Shown here: positions 50,546-56,929 of the stretch, piece after piece
Numbering within the stretch: position 1 is the stretch's first letter
Layout: the number at the start of each line of letters is the position of its first letter
From: Thermomonas hydrothermalis
GTDB taxonomy: Bacteria > Pseudomonadota > Gammaproteobacteria > Xanthomonadales > Xanthomonadaceae
Length of the DNA stretch: 56,929 nucleotides
Direction of reading: 5' to 3'
Assembly (NCBI RefSeq): GCF_900129205.1
Contig: NZ_FQUK01000015.1
Span: 1-56,929, forward strand
The notes under the pieces: generated by a model
What the model was told of the DNA's origin: nothing
The model's input: the letters and a program-made list of their open reading frames with translations, nothing else
The model's database searches: none
Made by a program: the position numbers and the translations under genes

Positions 50546-52296
50546 GGGCCCTCCCCCTGCACCTGCCGACGCTGCGCCTCCAGCCACAGGCGCGCCCGCA
50601 ACAGGGCACCGGGATCGTCAGGCACACGCTGCAACCAGGCCTGATTGGCCAGCCGGCGCGCACGCTGCTCCGGGGTTTCCTGTCCAACGTGATCGGACTC
50701 CGCCGTCGTGCGTCTTCCCCCCGACTGCCGCGCCAGTGCGGCCTGCAGCCGTGCCCGCAGCGCGGCATCGGCCTGCGCCTGTTGCTGGGCCTGCTGCTGG
50801 ACTTGCTGGCGTGTTTGCGATGCGGGTCGTGCCTGCGGTTGGGGGGATTCCTGCCGGCCTTGCGGGCGGCCCTGCACACCCGACCGCCCTTGCGAGTTCT
50901 GCTGCTCTTGCGAGTTCTGCTGCCCTTGCGGGTTCTGCTGGCTCTGCGAGTTCTGCTGCCCCTGCGAGTTCTGCTGGCCCTGCGGGTTTTGTTGCCCTTG
51001 CGCAGGCGGTTGCGACACGCGCTGCCGTTGGCGTGCAGCCTCGACCAGCGCCCGGTTGTAACGGGCATCGGCCAACCCGGGGTCCAACCGCAGCGCGCGG
51101 TCATAGGCGGCGATGGCCTCGTCGTATCGGCCCTGCTGCGCCAGCGCATTGCCCAGGTCGTATTGGCTGAGTGCATCCGGCAGCCCGGCAAACACAGCCG
51201 CTGCGCGCGCATAGTCGCCACGCCGGTAGGCCTCCACCCCCTGCTGCCGGCGCGCATAGGCGATCTGATCCGGGCGATGCCAGGCATCTCCCTGCACCGA
51301 CGTCTGCGCCTGCGCCGGCAGCGACGGCCCCCACAGCAGCACCAGCACCGCCAGCACGCCCGCCCCACGACGCAGCCACGGCAGCAGGCAAAGCATTGCC
51401 AACGGCAACAGCCAGTAGCCTTCGTCCTGCCTGAGCCGTGCCGTGCCGTCGCCGGGTGCGGCCGACATCTGTCCCGGGTCCAGCACCCCCAGTGCCCGCA
51501 GGTCGGCATCGCCGGGACTGATCGGCTGGTATCGCCCGCCGCCACGGGCCGCCAACGTCTGCAGCGCCACCTCATCCAGTCCGCCGGAAGCGCGCCCCAC
51601 GCCAAGCACCGACACCCGATATCCGTCCGCGCGAGCGCGGGCGGCCGCAGCAAACGCCGCCGGGTTGGCACGATCGGTCAACAGCAGGATCTCGCCACGG
51701 GGAAGCCCGGCTTGGCGAAGCAACTTCCGTGACCAGTCGATGGCCCGATCGACCCGATGCCCATCGGCCGGCATCACCTCCGGCGCCAGCGCATCCAGAA
51801 ACAGGGCGACGTTGGCCGCATCGAATGTCAGCGGCGCCACGGTATACGCATCGTCAGCGAATACCACCAATGCAACTTCGCCACCCTGGCGTTGGCGCAG
51901 CAGCGTGGCCAGCTTGGCACGGGCCTGACTGAGCCGATCCGGTGGCAGGTCGCGGCCGTGCATGGCCTGCGACAGATCCAGCGCCACCACCAGCGGCTGC
52001 CGGTTCTGCCACAGCGGCTGCGCCCGCGTGTGCAGGCTGGGCCCGGCCAGCGCCAGGATCACCAGCGCCATGCCCACCCAGCCCAGCACGTCCTGCCATG
52101 CCCGGCCCAGGCCCTGTGGTTCACGCACCAACAGATGCGGCAGCAGATGCGCATCCACATCCTGCGCCCACCCGCCCCGTCGGCGAACGGCACGCACACG
52201 CCACCACGCCAGCAGCGGCAGCAACGGGAGCGCCAGCAGCCACAGTGGCCGAAGAAACTGCAGCTGCGACCACAGCTGGGCCAACTGCGCGCTCAT
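50542..52296 (-). CDS. BatB-BatC fusion: VWA membrane protein with TPR and Gln-rich tail
   Basis: A 584-residue inner-membrane protein. It has two N-terminal helices, a von Willebrand A domain from about residue 85 (VVALDLSQAM; the usual DXSXS metal site has Ala at its last position), further helices at about 300-340, then TPR repeats (RRGDYARAAAVFAGLP, LGNALAQQGRYDEAIAAYDRAL), and a Gln/Asn-rich tail with six hexapeptide repeats. In many bacteria the VWA part (BatB) and TPR part (BatC) are separate genes. Start and stop both overlap neighbours as ATGA. Confidence 0.9.
   Translation of the reverse strand: MSAQLAQLWSQLQFLRPLWLLALPLLPLLAWWRVRAVRRRGGWAQDVDAHLLPHLLVREPQGLGRAWQDVLGWVGMALVILALAGPSLHTRAQPLWQNRQPLVVALDLSQAMHGRDLPPDRLSQARAKLATLLRQRQGGEVALVVFADDAYTVAPLTFDAANVALFLDALAPEVMPADGHRVDRAIDWSRKLLRQAGLPRGEILLLTDRANPAAFAAAARARADGYRVSVLGVGRASGGLDEVALQTLAARGGGRYQPISPGDADLRALGVLDPGQMSAAPGDGTARLRQDEGYWLLPLAMLCLLPWLRRGAGVLAVLVLLWGPSLPAQAQTSVQGDAWHRPDQIAYARRQQGVEAYRRGDYARAAAVFAGLPDALSQYDLGNALAQQGRYDEAIAAYDRALRLDPGLADARYNRALVEAARQRQRVSQPPAQGQQNPQGQQNSQGQQNSQSQQNPQGQQNSQEQQNSQGRSGVQGRPQGRQESPQPQARPASQTRQQVQQQAQQQAQADAALRARLQAALARQSGGRRTTAESDHVGQETPEQRARRLANQAWLQRVPDDPGALLRARLWLEAQRRQVQGEGP
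50890..50997 (-). repeat. Six 18-bp repeats encoding a QQN(S/P)Q-type hexapeptide
   Basis: Six adjoining 18-bp units (starting at 50890, 50908, 50926, 50944, 50962 and 50980) differ by a few bases. On the coding strand they give QQN followed by Ser or Pro, Gln and a variable residue. They lie in the tail of the BatB-BatC fusion after the TPR region. Confidence 0.9.
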
Positions 52297-53294
52297 GCCC
52301 GCCGCCCCCGCCAGATCGAAAGCAGCCCCAGCCCAAGCGCCGCCGCCAGCGGCCACGGATAGCGTTCCTGCATCGGTCTCACCACCCGGCCGGCATGCAC
52401 CACGGGCTCCAGACGGTCGAGTTCGGCATAGATGGCGGCCAGTTCCTCGGTGTTACGCGCTCGGAAAAACCGGCCTCCGGTCAAGGCGGCAATCCGCGCC
52501 AGCCCCGCTTCGTCCACCTCGTCGCCGCCGCCCAGCGGGAGCTGGAATCCGAACACGGTCAGGCGGTCGCCCTCACCGCCGAAGGCGATGGTGTGGATAC
52601 GCACGCCGGCATCGCGAGCGATGGCGGCCGCCTTCTCCGGTTCCAGCACGCCGGCGGTGTTGACGCCGTCGGTCAGCAAGATCAGCACGCGGTCACGCGC
52701 CGGCACCGATTGCAGGCGTTTGACCGCCAGCGCGATTGCATCCCCCAGCGCGGTCGCCCGCCCGGCCAACCCGAGCGCGGTGGTGGCCAGCTGCTGGCGC
52801 ACGCTGGCCAGATCGGCAGTCAGCGGGGTGAGGACGTAGGCCCGGTCACCGAATACGATCAGGCCGACCCGATCGCCGCTGCGCCGGGCCAGGAAATCCG
52901 CCAGCACCGCCCGCGCCGCCGTCAGCCGATCGACCGGGCGCCCGCCGAGCACCATGTCCTCCTCACCCATGCTGGCCGACAGATCCAGCGCCACCATCAG
53001 CTCGCGTCCGGATTGTGGTGGGGCCAACGGCGGCCCCGGCTGCTGCGGCCGCGCGGCCGCCAGGCATAGCAACACCCAGGCCAGCCCGGCCAGCCACGGC
53101 ACGCCGTGAACGGTGTCGGGCTGACCAGCGATCCGCTGCAGCGTGCCTGCCCAGGGCACCCGCAAGGCCGGGCCAGACATGTGCTGGACCGGCCACAGGC
53201 GGGCGACCCACCAGGGCAGCGGCACCGCCAGCAACAGCCACGGCCAGGCAAACACCAGCCCGTCCAGCGCCGGCCACAGATCCCCGACCGTCAT
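52293..53294 (-). CDS. batA: BatA family VWA-domain protein
   Basis: A 333-residue membrane protein. It has two N-terminal helices (VFAWPWLLLAVPLPWWVARL and PWLAGLAWVLLCLAAARP), a von Willebrand A domain with an intact metal site (VALDLSASM, residues about 100-108, and LLTDGVNTAG) and a C-terminal helix (WPLAAALGLGLLSIWRG). The frame is open far upstream but the ATG at 53294 overlaps the DUF4381 stop as ATGA and gives the family architecture. It probably pairs with the BatB-type VWA protein encoded next to it. Confidence 0.88.
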   Translation of the reverse strand: MTVGDLWPALDGLVFAWPWLLLAVPLPWWVARLWPVQHMSGPALRVPWAGTLQRIAGQPDTVHGVPWLAGLAWVLLCLAAARPQQPGPPLAPPQSGRELMVALDLSASMGEEDMVLGGRPVDRLTAARAVLADFLARRSGDRVGLIVFGDRAYVLTPLTADLASVRQQLATTALGLAGRATALGDAIALAVKRLQSVPARDRVLILLTDGVNTAGVLEPEKAAAIARDAGVRIHTIAFGGEGDRLTVFGFQLPLGGGDEVDEAGLARIAALTGGRFFRARNTEELAAIYAELDRLEPVVHAGRVVRPMQERYPWPLAAALGLGLLSIWRGRRA

Positions 53295-53749
53295 GACCGC
53301 ACCATCCACTGCACAAACCGCCGCCGTGCCAATGCGTGCAGCGCCGCCAACGCGGCAGGATCCACCTGCGGCCGGTACAGATCGTCGATCAGCAGGCGCC
53401 CAGGCCCGGCTGCGAACGCCGGGGGCGACAGCCCCTGGTCGAGCAGATGCAGCCAGGCCTCGCCTTGCAGTCGGTCGGCCTGCGGATCGAGCCGCCGGGC
53501 GGCACGGCGCAGCAGCGCCGAGATCGCGGCCAGCCGTTCTGCTGGCGTGCCGGCCTCGGCCACCACCTGATCGAAATATCGACGCCAGCGCGCCGCCTTG
53601 CGCCGCCTGCGCACAGACCAGATGGCGACAGCCACGGCCACCGCCAGCACCGCCGCGCCAAGCCACAGCCAGCCGGGGGCCGGCGGCCACCACGGTGGTG
53701 GCGTACCGGCCTGGACATCGCGCAGCGGCAACATCGGCGCCCCGTTCAT
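53291..53749 (-). CDS. DUF4381 family protein
   Basis: A 152-residue protein with a single membrane helix (APGWLWLGAAVLAVAVAVAIW, about residues 25-45) followed by a basic stretch (RRRRKAARWRRYFDQVV) and a helical cytoplasmic domain (RLAAISALLRRAARRLDPQADRLQGEAWLHLLD). This matches the DUF4381 proteins found between DUF58 and batA genes in proteobacterial MoxR/Bat clusters. Function is unknown; complex formation with the neighbours is inferred from operon position. Starts and stops overlap as ATGA. Confidence 0.85.
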   Translation of the reverse strand: MNGAPMLPLRDVQAGTPPPWWPPAPGWLWLGAAVLAVAVAVAIWSVRRRRKAARWRRYFDQVVAEAGTPAERLAAISALLRRAARRLDPQADRLQGEAWLHLLDQGLSPPAFAAGPGRLLIDDLYRPQVDPAALAALHALARRRFVQWMVRS

Positions 53750-54693
53750 CGCCGCCTCCCACGCGGGGTATCCAGCACCCCCAGCCAGGCATCGCTGTCC
53801 TGTTCGGATGACAGCACCGCCACCCGCACGCCCGCCTGCTGCAACATGGCCTGTGCCTGCGCCAGGGTGTGCGCGAACGTCTGCTGCCAACGTTGCCGAA
53901 CCGAGGCCGTCTCCAGTGCCAACGCCACCCGGCTGCCATCGGCCAGCGCAAACATCCGCCGCGCCTGCGGTGGCTCCCGCTCAAGCGGATCGGTGAGCAG
54001 CACCGCGCTGGCATCGAACCGTGCCAGTGCCGCCCACTGCGCCGGTGCGACCGTGGCGATGCTGGCCGGATCGGCCAGCACCAATACCCGCGCCCCGGGC
54101 CGCAGCAGCCGCAGTGCATGCTCCACCGCCCGCCCAAGGCCTGCCTCCGCGTCGACCTCAGTCTGCGCCGGGGTGGCATACCAGCGCACCAGTGCATCCA
54201 GCACGCGCAAGACACCGCGCCGACCACCGGCCGGCGCCACCAGCGCGTCGCGGTGGCTGCCGCGCAACGCGGCCACACGATCACCGTCGCGCTGTGCCAG
54301 CCAGGCCATCACCGCACCGGCGCGGGCCGCCTGTACTGACTTGAACCGCACCCGCGTCCCGAAATAGAGCGCCGGCGCGGTGTCGGCCAGGATCAACGTG
54401 AGGCGTTCACGCTCGGCCTGGAACAGCTTGGTGTGCAGCCGTCCGCTGCGCGCGGTCAGCCGCCAGTCGATGTGGCGGGCATCATCCCCCGGCGCATACT
54501 CGCGCGATTCCGCGTATTCCATCCCGCGCCCGCGCAGGGTGGACAGGGCGTGCCCCTGCCATCCGTAGGCGCCACGCCGGGCCGGATGCCGGCCCTGCAC
54601 GCGGGCGTGCAGCGCGATCAGCTCGGCCAGACTCGGCCGCACGCCATCCGCCGGCAGGTTCGCCGCTGCCGTGATCGCAGGCGTCCCGGTCAT
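53746..54693 (-). CDS. DUF58 domain-containing protein
   Basis: A 315-residue DUF58 protein, the usual partner of MoxR ATPases. The conserved core is visible: GRGMEYAESREYAPGDDARHIDWRLTARSGRLHTKLFQAERE at about residues 52-95, and a degenerate VWA-like fold behind it (LILADTAPALYFG). I chose the ATG at 54693 because GGAGG lies close upstream; the ATG at 54708 is an alternative. DUF58 proteins are thought to be substrates or adaptors of MoxR, but this is not established. Confidence 0.88.
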   Translation of the reverse strand: MTGTPAITAAANLPADGVRPSLAELIALHARVQGRHPARRGAYGWQGHALSTLRGRGMEYAESREYAPGDDARHIDWRLTARSGRLHTKLFQAERERLTLILADTAPALYFGTRVRFKSVQAARAGAVMAWLAQRDGDRVAALRGSHRDALVAPAGGRRGVLRVLDALVRWYATPAQTEVDAEAGLGRAVEHALRLLRPGARVLVLADPASIATVAPAQWAALARFDASAVLLTDPLEREPPQARRMFALADGSRVALALETASVRQRWQQTFAHTLAQAQAMLQQAGVRVAVLSSEQDSDAWLGVLDTPRGRRR

Positions 54694-54712
54694 CACGCCT
54701 CCGTCCATCCGC

Positions 54713-55708
54713 TCAAGGCAGCGGCACCCGCCGCAGCAGCTCCTCCACCAGCCTGGCACCATCCCAGCCTTCGGCGGTGGCCTCGAAACTTGGCAGGACG
54801 CGATGCCGCAGCACGTCCGGGGCGACGGCATGCACGTCCTCGGGCGTGACGTAATCCCGCCCTTCGAGCCAGGCGCGCGCCCGCGCACAGCGTTCCAGTG
54901 CGATCGAGCCGCGCGGGCTGGCGCCCCAGGCAATCCGCCGCGCCAACGCAGCGTCGTAGCGCTCCGGGCTGCGCGAGGCCAGCACCAGCTCGATCAGATA
55001 GCGCTCCAACGCCGGCGCCATGTGGAGATCCAGCACCGCACGGCGTGCCGCAAAGACTTCGTCCTGGGTGATGTGCAGCGATGGCGGCGCAGCCACCGCC
55101 TGCAATGCACCGCGGGCGCGCTCGCGGGCCAGCCGCAGGATGCCGGCCTCGGCATCGGCCTGCGGGTAACCGATCCGCACATACATCAGGAAACGGTCGA
55201 GCTGCGCCTCCGGCAACGGGAACGTGCCTTCCTGCTCGATCGGGTTCTGGGTCGCCATCACCAGAAACAACGGCGGCAGCGGGTAGGTGTGTCTGCCGAC
55301 GGTCACCTGTCGCTCACCCATCGCCTCCAGCAAGGCCGACTGCACCTTGGCTGGCGCACGGTTGATCTCGTCGGCCAGCAACAGGGAATGGAACACAGGC
55401 CCCGGCTGGAACTCGAAACGCCCCTCCTGCGGGCGCCAGACCTCGGTTCCGGTCAGGTCCGCCGGCAGCAGATCCGGCGTGAACTGCAAGCGCGCAAACG
55501 AGGCCTCCAGATGCCCGGCCAGCGCACGAATGGCGGTGGTCTTGGCCAACCCGGGCGCCCCTTCCACCAGCAAATGACCATCGGCCAGCAGGGCAATCAG
55601 CAAGCGCTCGACCAGCGCCGACTGGCCCAGGATGTCCTGCTGCAGCACGTCGCGCAGCTGCTGGAAGCGGGCGTGGAGGGACGCGGGCGGGGTCTGGGTC
55701 ATGTCCAT
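54713..55708 (-). CDS. MoxR family AAA+ ATPase
   Basis: A 331-residue MoxR-type AAA+ ATPase, first gene of the Bat cluster. Walker A EGAPGLAKTTAIRAL is near residues 48-62, Walker B LLLADEINRAP near 110-120, sensor 1 MATQNPIEQEGTFPLPEAQLDRF follows, and the lid domain ends RHRVLPSFEATAEGW. Such ATPases act as chaperone-like factors, often with VWA proteins, and in this cluster BatA and the BatB-BatC fusion are the likely clients. It begins 130 nt beyond the pilQ stop, separated by a terminator. Confidence 0.92.
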   Translation of the reverse strand: MDMTQTPPASLHARFQQLRDVLQQDILGQSALVERLLIALLADGHLLVEGAPGLAKTTAIRALAGHLEASFARLQFTPDLLPADLTGTEVWRPQEGRFEFQPGPVFHSLLLADEINRAPAKVQSALLEAMGERQVTVGRHTYPLPPLFLVMATQNPIEQEGTFPLPEAQLDRFLMYVRIGYPQADAEAGILRLARERARGALQAVAAPPSLHITQDEVFAARRAVLDLHMAPALERYLIELVLASRSPERYDAALARRIAWGASPRGSIALERCARARAWLEGRDYVTPEDVHAVAPDVLRHRVLPSFEATAEGWDGARLVEELLRRVPLP

Positions 55709-55787
55709 GCAGGGCTTGAGCTCAATCGGAAACGCAACCGGCCATTCGACCGCCACACCACGCAAAGGTTCGCTGAACTTGCCGGAA

Positions 55788-55821
55788 AACGAAACGGGAG
55801 CCTTACGGCTCCCGTTTCGTT
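55788..55821 (-). terminator. Strong terminator after pilQ
   Basis: A perfect 15-bp stem (55788-55802 with 55807-55821) around a 4-nt loop begins 17 nt after the pilQ stop and is followed by TTTT on the minus strand. It isolates the MoxR/Bat operon from pilQ. Confidence 0.85.
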
Positions 55822-55837
55822 CGCATCTGCACGTGGA

Positions 55838-56100
55838 TCAGCGCTGCGCCACGCGCATGACCTTGGGGGTGATGAACACCAGCAGCTCGGCCTTGCTCTT
55901 GGTGCGATTCTTGTTCTTGAACAGGTTGCCCAGGATCGGCACATCGCCCAGGAACGGCACCTTGGAGATGTCGGTGGTGTCACTGAACTCATAGACACCG
56001 CCGATCACCACGGTCTGGCCGTCGTCCACCAGCACCGCGGTATTGACCTCGCGGCGGGCGATCTGCGGCACCTGGCCGAAGCTGCCCAGGCTGGTAAATA
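55838..56100 (-). pseudogene. pilQ: Type IV pilus secretin PilQ, C-terminal fragment
   Basis: Only the last about 85 codons of a secretin gene are present: a REVNTAVLVDDGQTVVIGG segment, then VPFLGDVPILGNLFKNK and ELLVFITPKVMRV at the end. PilQ forms the outer-membrane channel for type IV pili, and this C-terminal style fits PilQ rather than the type II secretin. The frame continues without a stop into the IS element on its 5' side, where pilQ coding ends near 56100. The fragment has no start of its own, so pilus function is probably lost unless another intact copy exists. Confidence 0.82.
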
Positions 56101-56280
56101 ACCCGCGACTGAAGTCGCAGGCTTTATTGTGAAGCGCAGACATGGTTGCCCATATCCACACTCCCAACATCAGGCGTATTTACGACCGCCCTCGACAGCG
56201 GGGCACCGCTGCCGATCCGGGCAAGGTTCCGACTTGCGTTCAAGTCGCTGTGCGCCCGGAGACCACAGTGAGGGCACTCG
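56095..56280 (-). ncRNA. Possible TnpB omega RNA (reRNA)
   Basis: In characterised IS200/IS605 systems a guide RNA is made from the 3' end of tnpB and the right end, with its guide taken from the sequence just past the element. By analogy the scaffold would cover roughly this range and the guide would be pilQ sequence below 56100. No direct signal of transcription can be seen; boundaries are estimates. Confidence 0.3.
56105..56118 (-). other. IS605-type right-end hairpin
   Basis: GCGACT and AGTCGC flank a 2-nt loop six nt after the tnpB stop. This is the position where the right-end hairpin recognised by TnpA usually lies, and it would be within the 3' part of the TnpB guide RNA. Confidence 0.6.
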
Positions 56281-56929
56281 AAACGATGTTTCGAGCGCTT
56301 CCCCAACTCTCCACAACACGAGCAGGTCTGGCTGGTGTAGGCCGGGTTGGCGTACTCGACGGCGATGCCCGCAGCCTTGGCCTTGTATTCGACGAAGGTC
56401 TGCAACTGTCGCCATGCCCAGCGGTGCAGGCGGCCACGCATGCGCTTGCCCGCCTTGATCCGCTCCCGGATATGCGTCAGGTCTTCCATCGTGATCTTGG
56501 CGATGCCGGCATCAATCGCCGCCTGAACAATGGCCTTGCTCGTTTCGTGGTTAATGTGCTTCACGCGCCGCATCTCCTTGCCGGAGACCTGCCGGAGCTT
56601 CTGTTTCGCGCTCTGGCTGCCGTTGGACTGAAGACGGCGGCGCAGGGCAAGGTAACGGTCGCGCTTGTCGCGCAATCGCTCGCCGCCGAAGACCCTGCCC
56701 AAGCTGTGGGCGGCGAGGTTGTTTTCTCCGACATCCACGCCCATCACGGGGCCGGAAGCCACAGGTTGCGCGTCGTCAGTCTCGACGACGAGGTTGAAGA
56801 ACCACTGCCCTTTGCGCAAGACCAGCTCCGCCTCCTTCGGCTGGCCAGATCCGAGAATGCGACGCTGGTGTTCGCCGAGACGCATGGGCACGGTGATGCG
56901 CCCATCGAGGGTATAGAGCGAGACCGTCT
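56124..56929 (-). CDS. tnpB: TnpB-family RNA-guided endonuclease (IS605 OrfB), 5' end outside window
   Basis: At least 268 codons of a TnpB protein are visible, open at the window edge (the frame reads TVSLYTLDGRITVP through the last bases). The RuvC catalytic residues are present: Asp in GVDVGENNLA, Glu in ITMEDLTHIRE, and Asp in HSDLNASRNLA. The zinc ribbon (CSCCGE and CPHCGL) lies between the last two. TnpB proteins are guide-RNA-directed DNA nucleases that help retain the element. The visible part has no frameshift or stop, so the protein may be active. Confidence 0.9.
   Translation of the reverse strand, partial: TVSLYTLDGRITVPMRLGEHQRRILGSGQPKEAELVLRKGQWFFNLVVETDDAQPVASGPVMGVDVGENNLAAHSLGRVFGGERLRDKRDRYLALRRRLQSNGSQSAKQKLRQVSGKEMRRVKHINHETSKAIVQAAIDAGIAKITMEDLTHIRERIKAGKRMRGRLHRWAWRQLQTFVEYKAKAAGIAVEYANPAYTSQTCSCCGELGKRSKHRFECPHCGLRAHSDLNASRNLARIGSGAPLSRAVVNTPDVGSVDMGNHVCASQ

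Larger units (their letters stand above)
56100..56929 (-). mobile_element. IS200/IS605-type element inside pilQ (right end visible)
   Basis: The element holds tnpB and, between its stop and pilQ, a short imperfect-palindrome hairpin (56105-56118) of the sort that marks subterminal ends of IS200/IS605 elements, which are moved by a Y1 transposase as single strands. It has no terminal inverted repeats and makes no target duplication, so the exact boundary (about 56095-56104) is approximate. The other end, and any tnpA, lie outside the window. Confidence 0.75.

Noticed and set aside
53295-54284. A 330-codon N-terminal extension of BatA over the DUF4381 and DUF58 genes
   Set aside because: It is out-of-frame translation of these genes; the ATG at 53294 overlaps the DUF4381 stop and gives normal architecture.

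Overview
The window is about 57 kb of GC-rich chromosomal DNA from a gammaproteobacterium, most probably of the Xanthomonadaceae (Lysobacteraceae). The evidence is the block ruvC-ruvA-kup-ruvB-ybgC-tolQRAB-pal-cpoB-queE-queC-tRNA-Lys, the single-cluster atpIBEFHAGDC operon, a dihydrolipoamide dehydrogenase carrying its own lipoyl domain, and TonB-receptor and PilQ sequences of the type seen in that family. The assignment rests on recognised gene order and protein style, not on a database search. Almost all genes are on the minus strand. The exceptions are a TonB receptor, a YbaL-type antiporter, bamD, an AlkB-like gene and ppa.

Layout by position. 1-1276: the start of an ISL3-family transposase has cut off a TonB-dependent receptor gene that also carries an internal stop codon. 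1421-1711: tRNA-Lys(TTT) followed by tandem copies of its own 3' part. 1748-8554: queC, queE and the Tol-Pal envelope operon. 8547-13497: Holliday-junction genes ruvABC with the potassium transporter kup inserted, and a yebC-type regulator. 13530-16449: a lipase-like hydrolase, a GNAT acetyltransferase and aspS in tightly coupled order. 16675-19037: FmdB-type zinc ribbon protein and ABC-F ATPase. 19192-23352: an intact TonB receptor and a YbaL-like antiporter. 23444-28810: clpB with a recognisable heat-shock promoter, pgeF, rluD and, divergently, bamD. 28963-32508: AlkB-like monooxygenase, NAD synthetase and inorganic pyrophosphatase. 32616-40583: a DUF4136 lipoprotein and the complete F1Fo ATP synthase operon. 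40785-43999: pyruvate dehydrogenase E2 and E3. 44218-45262: a small copper locus. 45287-48846: transketolase and a DAACS symporter. 48917-55708: a compact Bat aerotolerance-type operon (moxR, DUF58, DUF4381, batA, a batB-batC fusion, batD). 55838-56929: the 3' end of pilQ, split by an IS200/IS605-type element that carries TnpB.

Most of the content is housekeeping: energy metabolism, envelope integrity, translation, repair and protein quality control. The less ordinary material is (1) the tRNA-Lys 3' repeats, which recall the rtT repeats of the E. coli tyrT operon, (2) a C9 tract that frameshifts the DUF2946 copper gene into what looks like the tail of a deleted TonB receptor, (3) a TnpB element placed so that its guide RNA would be read from pilQ, and (4) in-frame repeat arrays in aceF and in the batB-batC fusion. 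No CRISPR array, rRNA gene, prophage or defence island was seen.
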